The notes: a model not told the origin generated them from the letters alone. Shown: positions 32,637-57,569, counted from the stretch's first letter. The stretch: DNA of 64,000 bases from Saturnia japonica (GCA_033032175.1 CM065324.1:558001-622000), one strand, 5' to 3'. Numbers and translations: made by a program.

Positions 32637-32695
32637 CACAGACACACAGACAGACACACAGATACACAAATTTAAGACCTCTCTTTTTGTGTCGG
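32500..32695 (+). repeat. Retroelement tail with (CAGA)n microsatellite
   Basis: CAAAATCGGTTCAGCCGTTT is followed by CAGACAGACAGACAGACAGA and ACACA-rich runs. This tail type is related to, but distinct from, the 28292 family. The opposite strand gives CLSVCLSVC-like frames, an artefact of the period. Confidence 0.6.
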
Positions 32696-32888
32696 GGATT
32701 AAAAACACAACAACCTAGTAACAGATGAAATGTCATTTCACTCCGTGGGAATAAAAAGCGCACTATAGCTGCATATATCTCTTTATATAAATTCATTTAT
32801 TTATTTCGTTTAATAATATATGTGCCTTCCTATACCATCAGGATCATATGAGGTGTTAAAAATGTGTAATTTAGACTTTACTCCATAC

Positions 32889-44574
<11,686 letters not shown>

Positions 44575-44605
44575 CTAAACAAATATATCATATAGTAAAA
44601 CAAGG

Positions 44606-44700
44606 GAATGATGGCTCAGTTGAAAGAGTGCACGGACTCCGCGCCGTTCGACGTGAGTTCGAATCCCTGTAATGAGTCTGAGCGCCTGCTGAAGAAAAAA
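44606..44700 (+). mobile_element. tRNA-like SINE head, family B
   Basis: GATGGCTCAGTTGAAAGAG (A-box-like), then GACGTGAGTTCGAATCCC (B box) and AATGAGTCTGAGCG, followed by A-rich DNA. It looks like a tRNA-derived SINE head; a real tRNA is excluded because no acceptor stem pairs across it. Confidence 0.55.
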
Positions 44701-46019
44701 AGAAAAGACAGAAAGAAATAAAAGCATTTATTCGATAATACATACATACATAAATGTTTAAATAAAAAACAAAACAAACAATTTGGCACAATAAATGAAG
44801 TATTGCATGGGGTCAAATAGGTCCCTGTCTCAGCATAATGCTGCAGGCCTACAAGCGCAAGCACTGCAGCACTGATATTCTGACAGGGTCTGTAGGCATG
44901 TACAACCTCACGGACGAATTAACACAACAACAATTTTAATGAATTAAACTAAATAATCGTAACTTCATAAGAATAAGCAACATATGTGCTATAATATATA
45001 CATATCCTAACTATATACTGCATATATAATCATATTGTAGACTTATATATCATATACCATCATCATATAGACTTCGAGATAGATTACCCACCACTTGAGA
45101 AAAAAAAATTAGATATCAACTGACCCAACATAATTTAATTGCATAGTAAATTCAGTTTTGCAACAATAACGTTTTTTTTTTAGCTTTGAAGCGGAAACGA
45201 AAACATCGCGATGAAAATTCAGCTTGATGGTATTTTCCAAATATCCTCCTGACTAGCTACCACCTTCAAGTTGAATATCTGCCTTCAGGCATATATACGT
45301 GAGTTCCAGCAGTTGCACTGGAGCCAGTTCTTACACTAGGCTCACCGTGTCATTACTATGGACCACATCGACACTTAACATCAGGTGGGATGTAGCCAAA
45401 CGCTAAGCCTATATAGAAAAAAGAGACATCAATAAATTAAACACCCAACACAGAGGTAATAAAACTCTTCACAGAAACATCCGTTCTAAAAATCAGTCGA
45501 ATTCGCGACCTCTTATATCGATGGTAAGGCAGTCGCTATAAACGCACACAAAGAGACAATCTAAACGATTATACATTAAAAAAAGTTATTTGTTATAATA
45601 TGAAAGTCATTATAAATTTATAATGAAATCGCACACTTTCATTCCTAGAAGTTTCCGTTGAAATGAATATGTATAGGGAATCTAAACAGATGACATATTT
45701 TATGATCGTTCCGAGACTGAAGGTTCGAGCTCGGGGAGGCTCTCTGAGCCGTCAAATTAGACGGATTCTCGTTACTGATAAGGGGTTCCGTGGGGTTAGA
45801 GTATTTCATATCTCCTCATAATCTGTTCTATTAATAAATTTGTAAAGTGAAAATGAATAATGTTTGGAAACGGTTTTTAATTTTATATCTGGCAGTTTGT
45901 ATAGGTTGTAGTTATTGGTAAAAAAGTAATTGGAGTTAGTAAACTATCACGTAGTTAGTGGTTAATTTAACCGGTTTCAAAAATGGAGGATATAGTTTTT
46001 TTATGAATGTTCAGCCATA

Positions 46020-46110
46020 GCTTCATTGTTTATAAACCGATTTGGATTATTATTTTTTTGTTGGAAAGGAGATACCTCAAGGGTACGACTGCGAAAATAC
46101 ATCACATAAC
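46020..46110 (-). repeat. Dispersed repeat of the 40715 family
   Basis: TTTGTTGGAAAGGAGATACC and CTCAAGGGTACGACT are the reverse-strand form of the 40715-40905 repeat. The copy is short and degenerate. Confidence 0.45.
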
Positions 46111-47235
46111 TCCTTAAAATCGTTGAAGTCTTTTATTGTTATAACTTCTCTTGATATTCATAAATGTGTGTTGTTTGACTCTATATTACGTAATTCAGGT
46201 GGAATTTTGTATAATAAAGCTTGGTTTATAATACACAAGTGAGGGAGATTGTAAATAATAACATGAACCATCAACTCTGAGATGCCACAAAGACTCCCTA
46301 GATAGTTCTAGCAGGGGAGCCACCATCTTGTTAGGATACGGAAATCGTCATAAGGACATTCTATATTCACTTAATAATGACAGTAATGGTCTTCAATATA
46401 GAGGACTAGTTGCCAAGTTAGAAAGAAGATGAAGGAGTATCCTGAGTAAAAAGTTTACAAGACTTCATTTTTACTTAAAATAATAACGCAGTAGGTTACC
46501 TAGGTTTTAACAGTTCGAAATACATTGTATTTTTGTCTCGGCTACTTGCAATATTGATTATATAGATGTTACGGAGTATCGTGGACGTATATAAGGGGAT
46601 GTTTAGGGGTTCAGAACCATCCTTAGTTAACGTTGAGATTCTATCATTTCCAGAATATCCAACTTTTTTATTCGTGTTACAAAAATTTTCTATAGAACTA
46701 AACCGTAATATTTGATTCATTGAATTTGTTTACGTTTATGTATTTTACGATCTCTCCTCCTAACGTGAAAACTAATCCGTAATAATTATGTTTAAAACAA
46801 GAATTTTTTTCACAAAAAAGAAATCCACCTCTTCAGTGTTGTCCAAAATTGTTGAGAAGTTCCTGCCGTATTTTCGAAGTTCATGGTTCAATGCAATGGA
46901 AATAAAAATTATGATGGAGGTTAAAAATTAGAATCATCTAACACGGTTAATAAAGATAGAAGCTATGGTTGAACATCCTTAAAAAAAATTGAATTGAGGA
47001 CATTTCTACTTTTTTGAACTCGGTTAATAATTTAAAATTACAAAATAATAATGCACAGTGAATGAGTCGGGTTGGAAAGAATATCGATTTAAAATGTCGA
47101 TAAAGTATAAATTAATTTCGACTCTGCTAATGTTCTATTTAGTGTGATTGTCTGTCTGTCTGATAAGTGGCCAATGTGTCATGAATACTTCATATGTAAA
47201 AAAGGTGGATTTCGACAATAAGAATCCATTTAAAT

Positions 47236-47490
47236 GCCTCACTAGCCTAGTGGTTGTAAGCGCGACTGCTATGATCGAGGTCCTGGGTTTGATTCCCAGG
47301 TCGAGCAAAGTGTTATTGAGTTTTTCTATGAAATTCTCAGTAGCAGCTCGGAGTTTGGCTTTGTGCTCGATTAATGGCAATAGGCTCGCCCCCTATACAT
47401 GGAACCTAAAAACATACACGACGAACTGTGAGGTGTACATTGGTACACCTCTGCCAAACCCTTGGGGGTACAGGTCTGATGGTATGTTCA
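47236..47490 (+). mobile_element. tRNA-derived SINE family A, copy 5
   Basis: The best-preserved head: GCCTCACTAGCCTAGTGGTT, GTAAGCGCGACTGCTATGAT, and a B box GGTTTGATTCCC inside a good T-stem (CCTGGG/CCCAGG). The family body and 3' end follow, to GGTCTGATGGTATG. Confidence 0.78.
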
Positions 47491-48339
47491 TTTTGAAGTA
47501 GTCTTTATTGCAGAATCGTGAACAATAGTAAGTGATAATAATGATGGAACTTTTCACCTGTCTGCTGTATGTGAGGACAGCCACCTTCCATTTTCATGGT
47601 TCTTATTATCCCCATTCGTAACATCGACGGCCGAGTGCCTGTAACAATATGAAACATTGTTTGTCTTATTTTTTTCCCTTAAAAATATTTTTCAATTTAT
47701 TCACAAGTAATCTCGTACAAGTAAACTCCGAAACTACTGAACCGATTATGATTAAATTTTGTAACTATCAGTAATTCGATCCTACTTAAAAGATAGGATA
47801 GTTTTGGTTCCAATAAGTAACGCAGTTGTTGAGGTTCAAACATTTTTTAACGATTTTTTTTTTTATATTTGAGGTTTTCTCATTCTCTCCTTTCTTATTT
47901 ATTTTCTTCATAAGTAAGTAAATTGCATCCATGCGAAGCCGGGCTAGGTTGCTAGTAAGTTATGTATAAAAAAAAAACATAATATCTCCATATATTATTT
48001 CACAAAAAGTATTTTTGTGGTAACACCAGATATTCTTCATCAAAATTAACCATTCATTTTAAAGTTTATGTTCCCTGTTATTGACGATGAATAGACAAAT
48101 AGTTGAAAGTATATTTTCTTTAAAAAAAGTAGCCTTCATATGGTATATAGTCAAAAGAAAATTTTGGAAGCGTCATCTGTTAACAAACATGTGTAAAATG
48201 TTATGATAGCTGTGAGATAAATTGCTTAAATTTTATATCGATAATATGTGAAATAATTATTCGCATGGGCTAGCTAATCAATTATGTTATTATACAAGAC
48301 ATTCATTCATAAAAAGAAAATAAACTGCAATGATTTAGT

Positions 48340-48500
48340 GGAGTTCCCTGGTGCATCTTCTAAGTCGAAGGTCCAATGACAATGAAATTAAAATGGGACC
48401 ACCATTAAGGCATCCTCTTTCCAATGAAAAAAGAATCATCTAAATCTGTTCATAAATCGAATTGAGAACATCTTCTTTTTTTTAAATCAATTTAAAAAGA
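48340..48500 (+). repeat. Dispersed repeat of the 40715 family, copy
   Basis: Contains GTGCATCTTCTAAGTCGAAG, GTCCAATGACAATGAAATTA and CCTCTTTCCAATGAAAAAAG in the same order as 40715-40905. Confidence 0.55.
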
Positions 48501-49813
48501 AAAATAAAAAGCAATACATTTCGTTCTGCTAACAAAAATGATTAAATACCAATTTCGATTAAATCTCTAAGCACGTCTCTTTCTTGTTATCTTGCATGCC
48601 AATAAAATTTAGCAAATGAATTAGGTAGTTACAACATTATCATAATATAAATGTTCTAAGAATACCTAAGTGAAGATGTCGTGGAGAGAAACAGTAAAAC
48701 TAAATTATTACGATACAACGGTGTTCCAGTCTAGACTAAAACATAATTCAGTCTAGATATAAAACAGGTCGTTCACTCCATGATTTCCAACCGTAATTTC
48801 CACGACAAAGCCATACATCATGGATTTCCCTTAACTAAATTGATAAAAAAAGCAAAGATCTGCGACAACTTGAGACTACAGTCTCGGTTTATAGATCCAA
48901 CATAGGATATTTCATTTAAGTTAAATGCAATGTTAAACTTGATAACTTAATTTAAAAAAAGTGCGTGCGTACATAGTACACAGGTCAGAAGTGAAACTTC
49001 ATTGGCAAATTAATTTTCAAATCTCTTTTATATTTGTACTAATCTATAGCTTTACATTTCCGAGACTTAGAGGGAGGGAAAAAGGAAGATATGTTAGGAA
49101 TTTAATTAATTTAATTATCATTAAAATATTAAGTATATTAAATTCTTAAATGACGAGTGGCAAATTAAAATGCAACATGTTATTTGTAAATATTAAAACT
49201 TCCTAATCTTCAAACGAATTCACATAAAAAAAATTATATTAAAAAATATATTATTTACTCTGAACAACTGCTTAGTATACGACGATTTACAAGTTTATCA
49301 CAAAATGTTTATTTATAAATTTAACTCACTGTTTACACATTGTCTCCATGGCTACGTGCTTCATGCTACGTTCACACTTTCTCACTCTCTCTCAATCGCT
49401 CTCTCTCTCAAAACGTTTCACATTTGCGTGACGCGTTGCATCCATAAAAATTTTATCCATGCGCGCAAAGAACTTTCACTTCAAAAACACTTAATTTTGC
49501 GCGATTACGGTAACTGCCTCTATCAGAAATTACAATATTTTTCTTCCATTAATGCTTAAATAAAAACTAAGGTGGTGGGAAACGACAGTTGTATCCGACT
49601 GGGCCATGTCTATCATTTACATGTGACTCTCTTTTGGTTTGTTGCCTTTCGGGATCTACTAGTCTATATCCAGATATCGGGAGGATTACAGAACGGCAAA
49701 ACAGCCACGACCGGCGACGGATTTTCAAGTTCTCTGTGGTCACCGTTGATTTTGGATTGTAATAATCAAATTAGTTATATGAATATTAATACGTGAAGCA
49801 AAAGCTTTGTACC

Positions 49814-50110
49814 CCTTTTTAAGCGTATTGCGTGCACGGAAGACTGAGATTTGGTATGGTTAAAGTTTATATGGAGAAGGAGTGCAGAAAGCTAATATTT
49901 ATTTATAATATTTGTAACTAATATATTAAATTAAATAAATTAATACTAACCCGATCAGTGCCATTGAACTTAGACCCCCCAAAATATTGACATTGTCACT
50001 CAACGAAAAGTGACAGTAAGTGTTATAATATTCATTGTTTAGGTTCATACTGCAAATGTTCTATGATCAAAAAGTCGCTGGTCGAATTTCGACCTTAGGG
50101 CGATCGCTAG
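49814..50110 (+). mobile_element. Helitron-like element, full copy in the opposite orientation
   Basis: 297 bp, from CTTTTTAAGCGTATTGCG to GGGCGATCGCTAG. Just before the end is a perfect small hairpin, GGTCGAA-T-TTCGACC, about 10 bases from CTAG, and the next base is T. This is the best example of the Helitron-type 3' end in the window. Confidence 0.6.
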
Positions 50111-50884
50111 TATTAATGAAATAGTTGTGTGCATGATGGGTTATCCCATGAGTAACAAACAATCCCAGGCACCATTTGTAAATCGACATACAAGATTATT
50201 TACGTATCTCAATAATTTTAAACTCCTATTTAATTAGCGTAGCGATTATTTACAATGCTAGATTCAGAATAAGACAGAATAGCTACATTATTATGCGGTA
50301 TTGAAGCCAGTAAAAAAGAAGGAATCATTTTAAATAATATATTACATACAATTTCGCGGTGTAGTCTATTTTGGTGTAACCTTATAAATAATGCCGGGTC
50401 AGACAAACCAGTCGGCACAGGTCGATCTTACCGAGGGCGAGACCAAAACTGGCGCGGCGCGTCTGCTTTAAAACGTACGCTTCTGTATGCAAAATGTTAT
50501 AAAACCGAAGCTTCAACGTTAATATGATACAAACAGTATGCTAACTTCTTATTGTTTTGCCAAAGTATATCTCTGGGTTTGTACATAATTATATCGGTAA
50601 CAGATAGCGCTTGATAATATTCTAAAAATTTGACTTCAATTTTTAGTTGCTAGGTAGCACAGGATCGTGGATCGCAATCACCATACACTAGGCATAATAA
50701 CCGCGTTAGTGCCGCTAGTGACAAATGAAGTCAAAAATGTCTATATAAGTCTCCACCACATCGAAGAACGTGAGTTCTAATTTTGCATGGCTTGCGATAA
50801 AAGAAATTATCTGCAATGGTTATTTACATCCCGTAATTTTATTTTTACTGCTATTGTTGACAATTTATATGCTGTATCAATTGT

Positions 50885-51060
50885 GGAATGGAACGTATTT
50901 CCCGTGTACAATTTTCATCAAAATCGGTTGAAAATTATTACTCTATTGTACGATTTATAATGATTATTAACGAATGGCACGTATTTCCCGTGTACAATTT
51001 TCATCAAAATCGGTTGAAAATTATTACTCTATTGTACGATTTATAATGATTATTAACTAT
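50885..51060 (+). repeat. Tandem duplication, about 88-bp unit, two copies
   Basis: A block with CGTATTTCCCGTGTACAA, TTTTCATCAAAATCGG and ACTCTATTGTACGATTTATA occurs twice in a row with essentially no differences. The unit carries the TGAAATTTTGTA-family motif in reverse. High identity suggests a recent duplication. Confidence 0.85.
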
Positions 51061-51184
51061 TCTTATAACCTCTCAATTATGGTATGATGTATGCTTCCCG
51101 TCTACAAAATTTGATCAGAATCAGTTCAGAATTGATGAAAATTTGTTTTTTGAACTTTTTAAAGGATTTTTAGAAGTAATATTG

Positions 51185-51800
51185 AAATTGTTATAGTCCT
51201 TCAACTAGTCCATAGCCTGGCTATAGCCATATTCCACCACTTGAGAGCCATGGTCCTCACTAGGATTAGCGTGGTTCCATCTTGGACCACATCGACAGTT
51301 TACATCAGATGAGATTGTGACCAAATACTAAACCTCTAAAGAATTAAAAATTGATTATACAATTTTAAAGATATGCATTTTGTTTTGGGTATATGAATCG
51401 AATATATTCATTGAGAAATAGTTCCAATATCGAAGTAAGATTCTATCGTTATTAATGAGAGAAAACAAAGTTACTATACTGTTTTCCTTTACAATTTAAG
51501 GTATGATGTACACGCAACTACGTAATACACGTTTGAGGTTACAAGGAACTTTGTAAATATATAAAACGGGGGTAGAAATATTTTGTTTATTCAACGGGAA
51601 ACATTCTAATATTCCTCTTTAGTCTGTGGTTGGCAGGATAATGAAGAAACTTTACGAATATGCTTTGAAATTTTAGCCGATTTTGAAAATAAATGTGATA
51701 CTCAAATTCCATAAACGGTAAATGAAAAAAGAACTGTTATAGCATGGTGGTAGGCCATTTTCAATTGCCATTTGGCTAGACAATCTGTCATTATATCCCT
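51185..51800 (-). repeat. Interspersed repeat, copy 2 (inverted partner at 14950-15590)
   Basis: Reverse complement of the first copy. It shares TAGTCCATAGCCTGGCTATA, GAGAGCCATGGTCCTCACTA, GGTTCCATCTTGGACCACAT, TACACGCAACTACGTAATAC and ATTCCTCTTTAGTCTGTGGT, with small indels. Confidence 0.65.
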
Positions 51801-52009
51801 TTTTTATGGAAGCACTAAAGTTGAGCTATAACAAGTAAAATAAGATACCTGTTACTACTGTTCCTATTCCAGAGAAATAACAGTTTCAGTAACATGTTCC
51901 AAAATAACAGCCTGTTACGCTTTAGTAGAGATATAATATGTAGTAATCACTTGTAACCATTAAGTATAGATCGGCAACTCGAAATCGTATGTATTACTAA
52001 AATAACGTA

Positions 52010-52115
52010 TAACTCAATCCATCAATAAATACACCAATCAATTAATTAATCTATCCATCAACCAATCCAGCAGTCAATCCATCCATCAATCCATCAATTA
52101 ATCTATCAATCAATA
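52010..52115 (+). repeat. ATCA/ATCC-type degenerate microsatellite
   Basis: Tetranucleotide-like runs of AATCAATT, ATCCATCA and CAATCCAT with interruptions. A simple-sequence repeat with no other signal. Confidence 0.7.
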
Positions 52116-53704
52116 ATTTATAGTAAACATCCTTACGCTAGAACACAGAAAAGCATGTTTAAAACTGAAACAGTACACTTACATTATAAACTATTATATA
52201 CAGTATTACACTCTCTGGAATAGGTACGTAAGAACAGCATGTTCGTTTTAGAAGTAACAGTTCCGAACTGTTACTTGTAAATACCTGTTATTTTTTATAT
52301 TTTCCTATAAATACGCCTATCCTTAGTCTATTACAAAAATATTCGCTGTCATGGAGGCCTGCAAGCTATTCAGTGGCTAGTCCCGAAACCATAGAGTACA
52401 TATAAATTCTTACCAACCCCCGTTAAGTTACGTTTGATGTAAGGTGGTTATGAGTTAGTCAGAGACTATTGTCGTATTCTAATACAAAAAAACATTCTTA
52501 TATTATATTACGTTCGAGAAATAGTTTCTTGTCAAAACTCATCGCATTAACATCTGGTATGAATATAGTCAAATGCAACTTAGTATAATACAGGGAATTA
52601 TAATAATAACATAGTATGATAAAACCGCTAAGGATAAAGCAATCAAATTTCAAGGAGTTAATTACCTAAAGAGCTGAGAGAAACTGAATCATTGAACATA
52701 TTTAAAGTAAAATGAAAAAATATATTTTATTGTAAATAATAAACATAACTTTTTTCTCTTTTTTTAAACTTAATTTACGTAGTTACTTATTGTTTGTATT
52801 TCCTTACAAAGTTATGTAATTAATGTTAATATTCCGCAATTAATCTATCTGAAATGATTTTCTTTTGACGTGAAAACTTCTTTTAGCGCGGTACGCATAT
52901 TTTTAGATGAGATATAATAAAATCTCTGGACTCGCGACACCGTTACGAGACGCAGATATAGTGTGTGCATATATGCATGTACATAATATAGCAGACCGCG
53001 AACGCGTCTTTCATAAAAGAATATTAAATGTATTTTAAAGTTTCTAATAATTAATAAAATACAATTTATAAATAAAATGCAATTCATAAACCAATAACCC
53101 CCAGTAGTACCCATCTAAAAAATGTCTAACGCGCCAAAATAAGTTCTCACTTCTGTCGGCACTCCCGGAGTGTAACCTGTTATTTTTATTTTACTCACTG
53201 AATATTTGTAAAATTTGTTAAATTTTACAAATATTTATGTTGTTCCCATGAGGTTGAACTATATTCTTTTGTGGAATATATTCCTTTAAACCGATAATAT
53301 GGAACTATATTCAAAAGAAAGTTTCAAGGCATTAAGACAAAAACCAGTTTATCTTCGTGCACGGCAACATTTCGTGAATAACTGTAGATCGGATAATTTT
53401 CTTCGTGAGACCAATACGACTGAAGTAATCGAAGTCCATAAGAGAATATTATGTCTGCTTTTATATCCATTTATATTGGGTGGATGTTGAAACTGCCCTA
53501 AGTAAAGCTATAAATAATTAAAAACAGATAGTTCACTGCATCACTAGCAAAATTTTCGATTATAAGTATGGTAAAACCTATTGAAGCTATCAGTCTGACA
53601 GGCTTCATGAGGTAGTATTAGTAAGCCTTCGCAAATGACTGACTTTTGTGTGATGAACATAATTATCGGTTGTGTGTCTGGGTGTCAAAGTCTGTACTAT
53701 TTAT

Positions 53705-54215
53705 AGTTATTTAATATAATAAGCGGAACAGCTTTTTTGCTTGTTTAAACACGCTAATCTCTGGAACTACTTGTCGGAATCGAAAAATTCTTTTTGTATA
53801 TGATTGCTAGATTCACGAAAAATAGTATAGGCTATTTAATATCAAGATACAACTCTCAGTTAGCCTTAAATATTGATTTTTGTTAAGTAAGTCGGAAGTG
53901 GAAGTGTTTTTCGAACTGGTTTATCCGTGTATGCAGGTATATTGGTTAACGATACGAAAATACAATATTTTACAAAAAAAATCAACGATAACATATACAT
54001 AAGCCTATACATAAGCCACAATAAGGTACTTTGTGAAGTTAAACTTTGCCCTTTATAGCATGTTATTTGGATACATAGTTCAGGAGATAACAGAAAATTA
54101 AAAATAATTGTACTTACGGGAAGTGAGAATAGATATGATAGGCTACACCGCTGCATAGATGGCGCGGCGCGCAGTGTTTGTCGGATAAAATGAACACGGG
54201 TGAAACCGTGGCGTA
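53705..54215 (+). repeat. Interspersed repeat, copy 2 (pair of 3455-4055)
   Basis: Same orientation as the first copy, with TCTCTGGAACTACT, CGAAAAATTCTTTTTGTATA, TAAGTAAGTCGGAAGT, CATAGTTCAGGAGATAA, and GTGTTTGTCGGATAAAATGA near the end. Diverged, and no coding frame. Confidence 0.6.
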
Positions 54216-55609
54216 CGGTTACTGTATGTGTATTAGCTGTTTAGTATACAATATTAGTTTGGAATTAAATCGACGTATGTGAAATTACCCTCATATAAAA
54301 ATAAACAACATAAAAAAAGTTTTGAGGGCATTTGTACTAGATAGCTAGACTTAGTTCGGCATATACAAATAAAAAATAAATAAGTAGGGACCGCGACATT
54401 TGTAATATAATTTGTAATGTATTTGTAAAGTAATTGTTAATTTAATGGTGGAAGCCTGTTCTCGACTGGGTCACGACCACCATACACATTGTTATAAACG
54501 CGTAACAATAACTCATTTTATGAACAGCAAATGTAAAAAGGCATAGGTATAGATTATGATTTAAAATTTGTTGTATATAACCAGAGACTAGATATAACTG
54601 AACAAGCTGGTGTTCTGAAACTGTGGTCACCGACAGTTTTCTCAACGTTAAAAGTTGTAATAAACTTGGGACTTTGAGAAATATTATGTTTCCATTTCAA
54701 GAGTATCCATCTTGAGTTGTGTTTGGACTTCAACGTGAACTCGAACCACTCGAGGATCACAGTGTAACAAGAGAAGACGACAATTAAAAAGTTTTTTTAC
54801 TAATCAAATACAACGGTAGCGAAATTACAAAGTTTGTTTTTATTTTTTATATTCCGAATGATAAAAACGTCGATAAACAACGAAGGCTTTGATTAAATTT
54901 TCGGCGGGAACAGTACTGGCTATGTAGCGTTTCTATTAATAACTAGTTGTGCCCGGGGTTTTGTACTTTTCTTACAACTTTAATAAATTTTTATTGAATG
55001 AAGATATCGTGATAATTTTTATTTTTGATATGGGCCAAGTCTAGGAAGTAAACAAAAAATTGGTCAAATTAAATCTAGTAGTTTTTGCGTGAAGCGCGCA
55101 CAGCGGCAAAACTTAATCATTTTCACAAGCTTTCGTTATTTTATGTTGATTATGGTGATGTTGGAAGTGACTCCCTCTCTGCAGATCCACTAAATAATTA
55201 TTAATACGATTATTATAATAACTGTAAATAACACCGGCCGACATGATTTTCCTTGTCCAAGATATAATTAACTTTTTCCACTAATTTTGTAGTGCTGATT
55301 ACAAAATCGTACCTAATTTTATCGTATCACATCAGATTTTTAGTAAAATTAATATATTCGCTATTTTTGATTTTTCAGTAAAAATAAATTGAATTATTGA
55401 GTTTTGGCGCTCTCTCCTTGAATTAAGCGACTTCTCGTGAGAAAATATATTAGTTGGAACAGCGACATGCTCATTTAAAATGCGTTACATGGAAATAAGC
55501 CGTTATAATTACTTTGATTACAAACTTTTTTTACTGAATTCAGTGTGATTATTAAAAAAAAATTGTTTACGTTTTACTTTTGGTATTTAATATATTTAAT
55601 TAATGATTT

Positions 55610-56321
55610 GTGGTTGAAAAACGTCTAAAAAACATAATGTCTTCAAGAAAGTGTCATAAAGGTCCAGATACATTTTGTTACATTTGTGGAAACTTTATGA
55701 CTTCAAAGCAAAAACTGAAAATTACTGAGTTTTTAGATAATATGTATAATGGTTATTTTGGCTTCAAAATACAACTAAAATCGTGGACTCCGCAGTTAGT
55801 TTGTACTAGCTATTTGTGGTGAACAATTAAGGCAGTGGACATACCGCAAAAGACAATCTCTACCTTTTGGTAGACCCATGATTTGGAGAACGCAAGTAAT
55901 ATTGATAATTGATATTCTTGCTGTACCGTTGTGAAAGATTTTAATGCTAAAAATAAAAATAAGATAGCCTAAGCAAATGTAACCTCAGTTACACGTCCCA
56001 TTCCACACAGTTCAATATCTGATATCAGCCCAACATCGTCAGAACAAAAAATTGGGGTGTAATATGAGTATTAAACTCCATTTTTTACATTCACATGTGG
56101 ATTTTTTCCCTGATAATCTTGGTGATTATAGTAAAGAACAGGGAGAAAGGTTCCACCAAGACATAAAAACTATGGAAACAAGGTGCCAAGGTCGATGGAA
56201 TGTAAATATGATGGCTGATTACTGCTGGTCTACAAAACGTGATATTATTGATGATTCTCATAAAAAAATTACACCAATACATCATTTTATCGCTAAACGT
56301 AAAAGATGTCATTCAAAATAG
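55610..56321 (+). pseudogene. Broken transposon-associated ORF
   Basis: Three pieces in order. First comes 55637-55822 (CHKGPDTFCYICGNFMTSKQ and later YNGYFGFKIQ), a zinc-type CxxC start. Next is a stop-interrupted middle with THDLENASN and TSVTRPIPHSS. Last is 56052-56321 (GCNMSIKLHFLHSHVDFFPD, GERFHQDIKTME, RWNVNMMADYCW). I know this layout from repeated, transposon-linked insect and cnidarian proteins of uncharacterised function. Several in-frame stops show it is inactive. Confidence 0.55.
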
Positions 56322-56723
56322 CCCTGTAGCAATTATTGTACTTGATATTTTCTTTGTAAGTTTTCAAATATATGTATTTATAATGTAATAATTGATTTTT
56401 TCTTAAAATTTTAAAATAAACACTTTTTCCTTTTTGTAAAAAAACCTGATGTGATAGAGTAATTATGTAGGTATTTTTGTGTGTTTAAAATACTATAAAT
56501 TAGCGTGTGCGGGTTATCAAGTGACCAGACGATAGCTCTGGTCTATACTACGGACTATTGATTCCGTGGTTTCCGCACTTTGAAAACTATTACTGGATTG
56601 CCGAGTAAAAATACGTCGATGACTAAATTCAACTTTTATTGATCACTATTTACGATATTCACTTGTTACTATCTACTTGTTAACAATGTCTTTATCACTA
56701 TTTATTTTCTTGCTGACTTCTTG

Positions 56724-57144
56724 AGAACGAATGCACTTGTCGCTATGTAGTTTCTTGCCGACTTCTTGAGAACGAATGCACTTGTCGCTATGTATTTTCT
56801 TGCCGACTTCTTGAGAACGAATGCATTTGTCGCTATGTATTTCTTGCCGACTTCTTGAGAACGAATGCATTTGTCGCTATGTATTTTCTTGCCGACTTCT
56901 TGAGACCAAATGCACTTGTGGCTATGTAGTTTCTTGCCGACTTCTTGAGAACGAATGCACTTGTCGCTATGTAGTTTCTTGCCGACTTCTTGAGAACGAA
57001 TGCACTTGTCGCTATGTAGTTTCTTGCCGACTTCTTGAGAACGAATGCACTTGTCGCTATATAGTTTCTTGCCGACTTCTTGATAACGAATGCACTTGTC
57101 GTTATATAGTTTCTAGCCGACTTCTTGATAACGAATGCGCTTGG
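56724..57144. repeat. 45-bp minisatellite, about 9.4 copies
   Basis: The unit begins AGAACGAATGCACTTGTCGC and ends CCGACTTCTTG. Copies start at 56724, 56769, 56814 (44 nt), 56858, 56903, 56948, 56993, 57038, 57083, with a partial one at 57128. A divergent unit precedes it (about 56690). Because 45 is divisible by 3, open frames persist on both strands: a 15-residue repeat with CRYVVSCRLLENECT on plus and SAFVLKKSARNYIAT on minus. The one 44-nt unit shifts both frames. Confidence 0.95.
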
Positions 57145-57569
57145 TACCGCGGCGCGCGGCCTTTTTTGGCGCTCGACGGGGCGGCAAAGCGGGTCTTGAT
57201 GGAGGGGCGACAATGCGGTGCGAGTACGAAGTCCCCTCCATGGCAAAATGTATTTTTTATTATCTATATCTCTATTGGTTATACAAAACTATATTCGTGT
57301 GTTGAAACTAAAAGGTTTTCTAATAATTTAACAATAACTTAAAAATAATATATTTAAAGGCTATAAATACGATATAAACTAAACATATAGTGCGTCTCGC
57401 TCGCACTTGTGATGCGATCTCGCTCTTGTGACAGGCCACGCTTACTGCGGCGTTTGCGCTGTTTTCCTGCTTTCCTGCACATAGTGATATGTTTCACCGA
57501 AATCCAAACAACGTTCAAAAAGTTTTCATTTGTCGGCCGGTGTATTTGTTGAACAGTTAAAAAAAATAT

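Larger units (their letters stand above)
22019..32888. other. Gene-poor region with mobile-element debris
   Basis: No gene is recognised over about 10.8 kb between the second secreted-protein gene and the last seen CaMKK exon. It holds a SINE (23814-24066), a 219-bp MITE (24449-24667), a GC-rich palindromic block (about 25600-25870), dispersed repeats and retrotransposon ends. The unseen 3' exon(s) of CaMKK may lie here, but I could not find them. Confidence 0.55.

Noticed and set aside
32459..32796. Minus-strand frames rich in CLSVCLSVC
   Set aside because: Direct translation of a CAGA microsatellite in a retroelement tail.
44606..44680. tRNA gene
   Set aside because: A- and B-box-like words are present, but no acceptor stem pairs and A-rich DNA follows; read as a SINE head.
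56724..57144. CRISPR-like array
   Set aside because: The units are contiguous with no unique spacers, and the host is an insect; it is a minisatellite.
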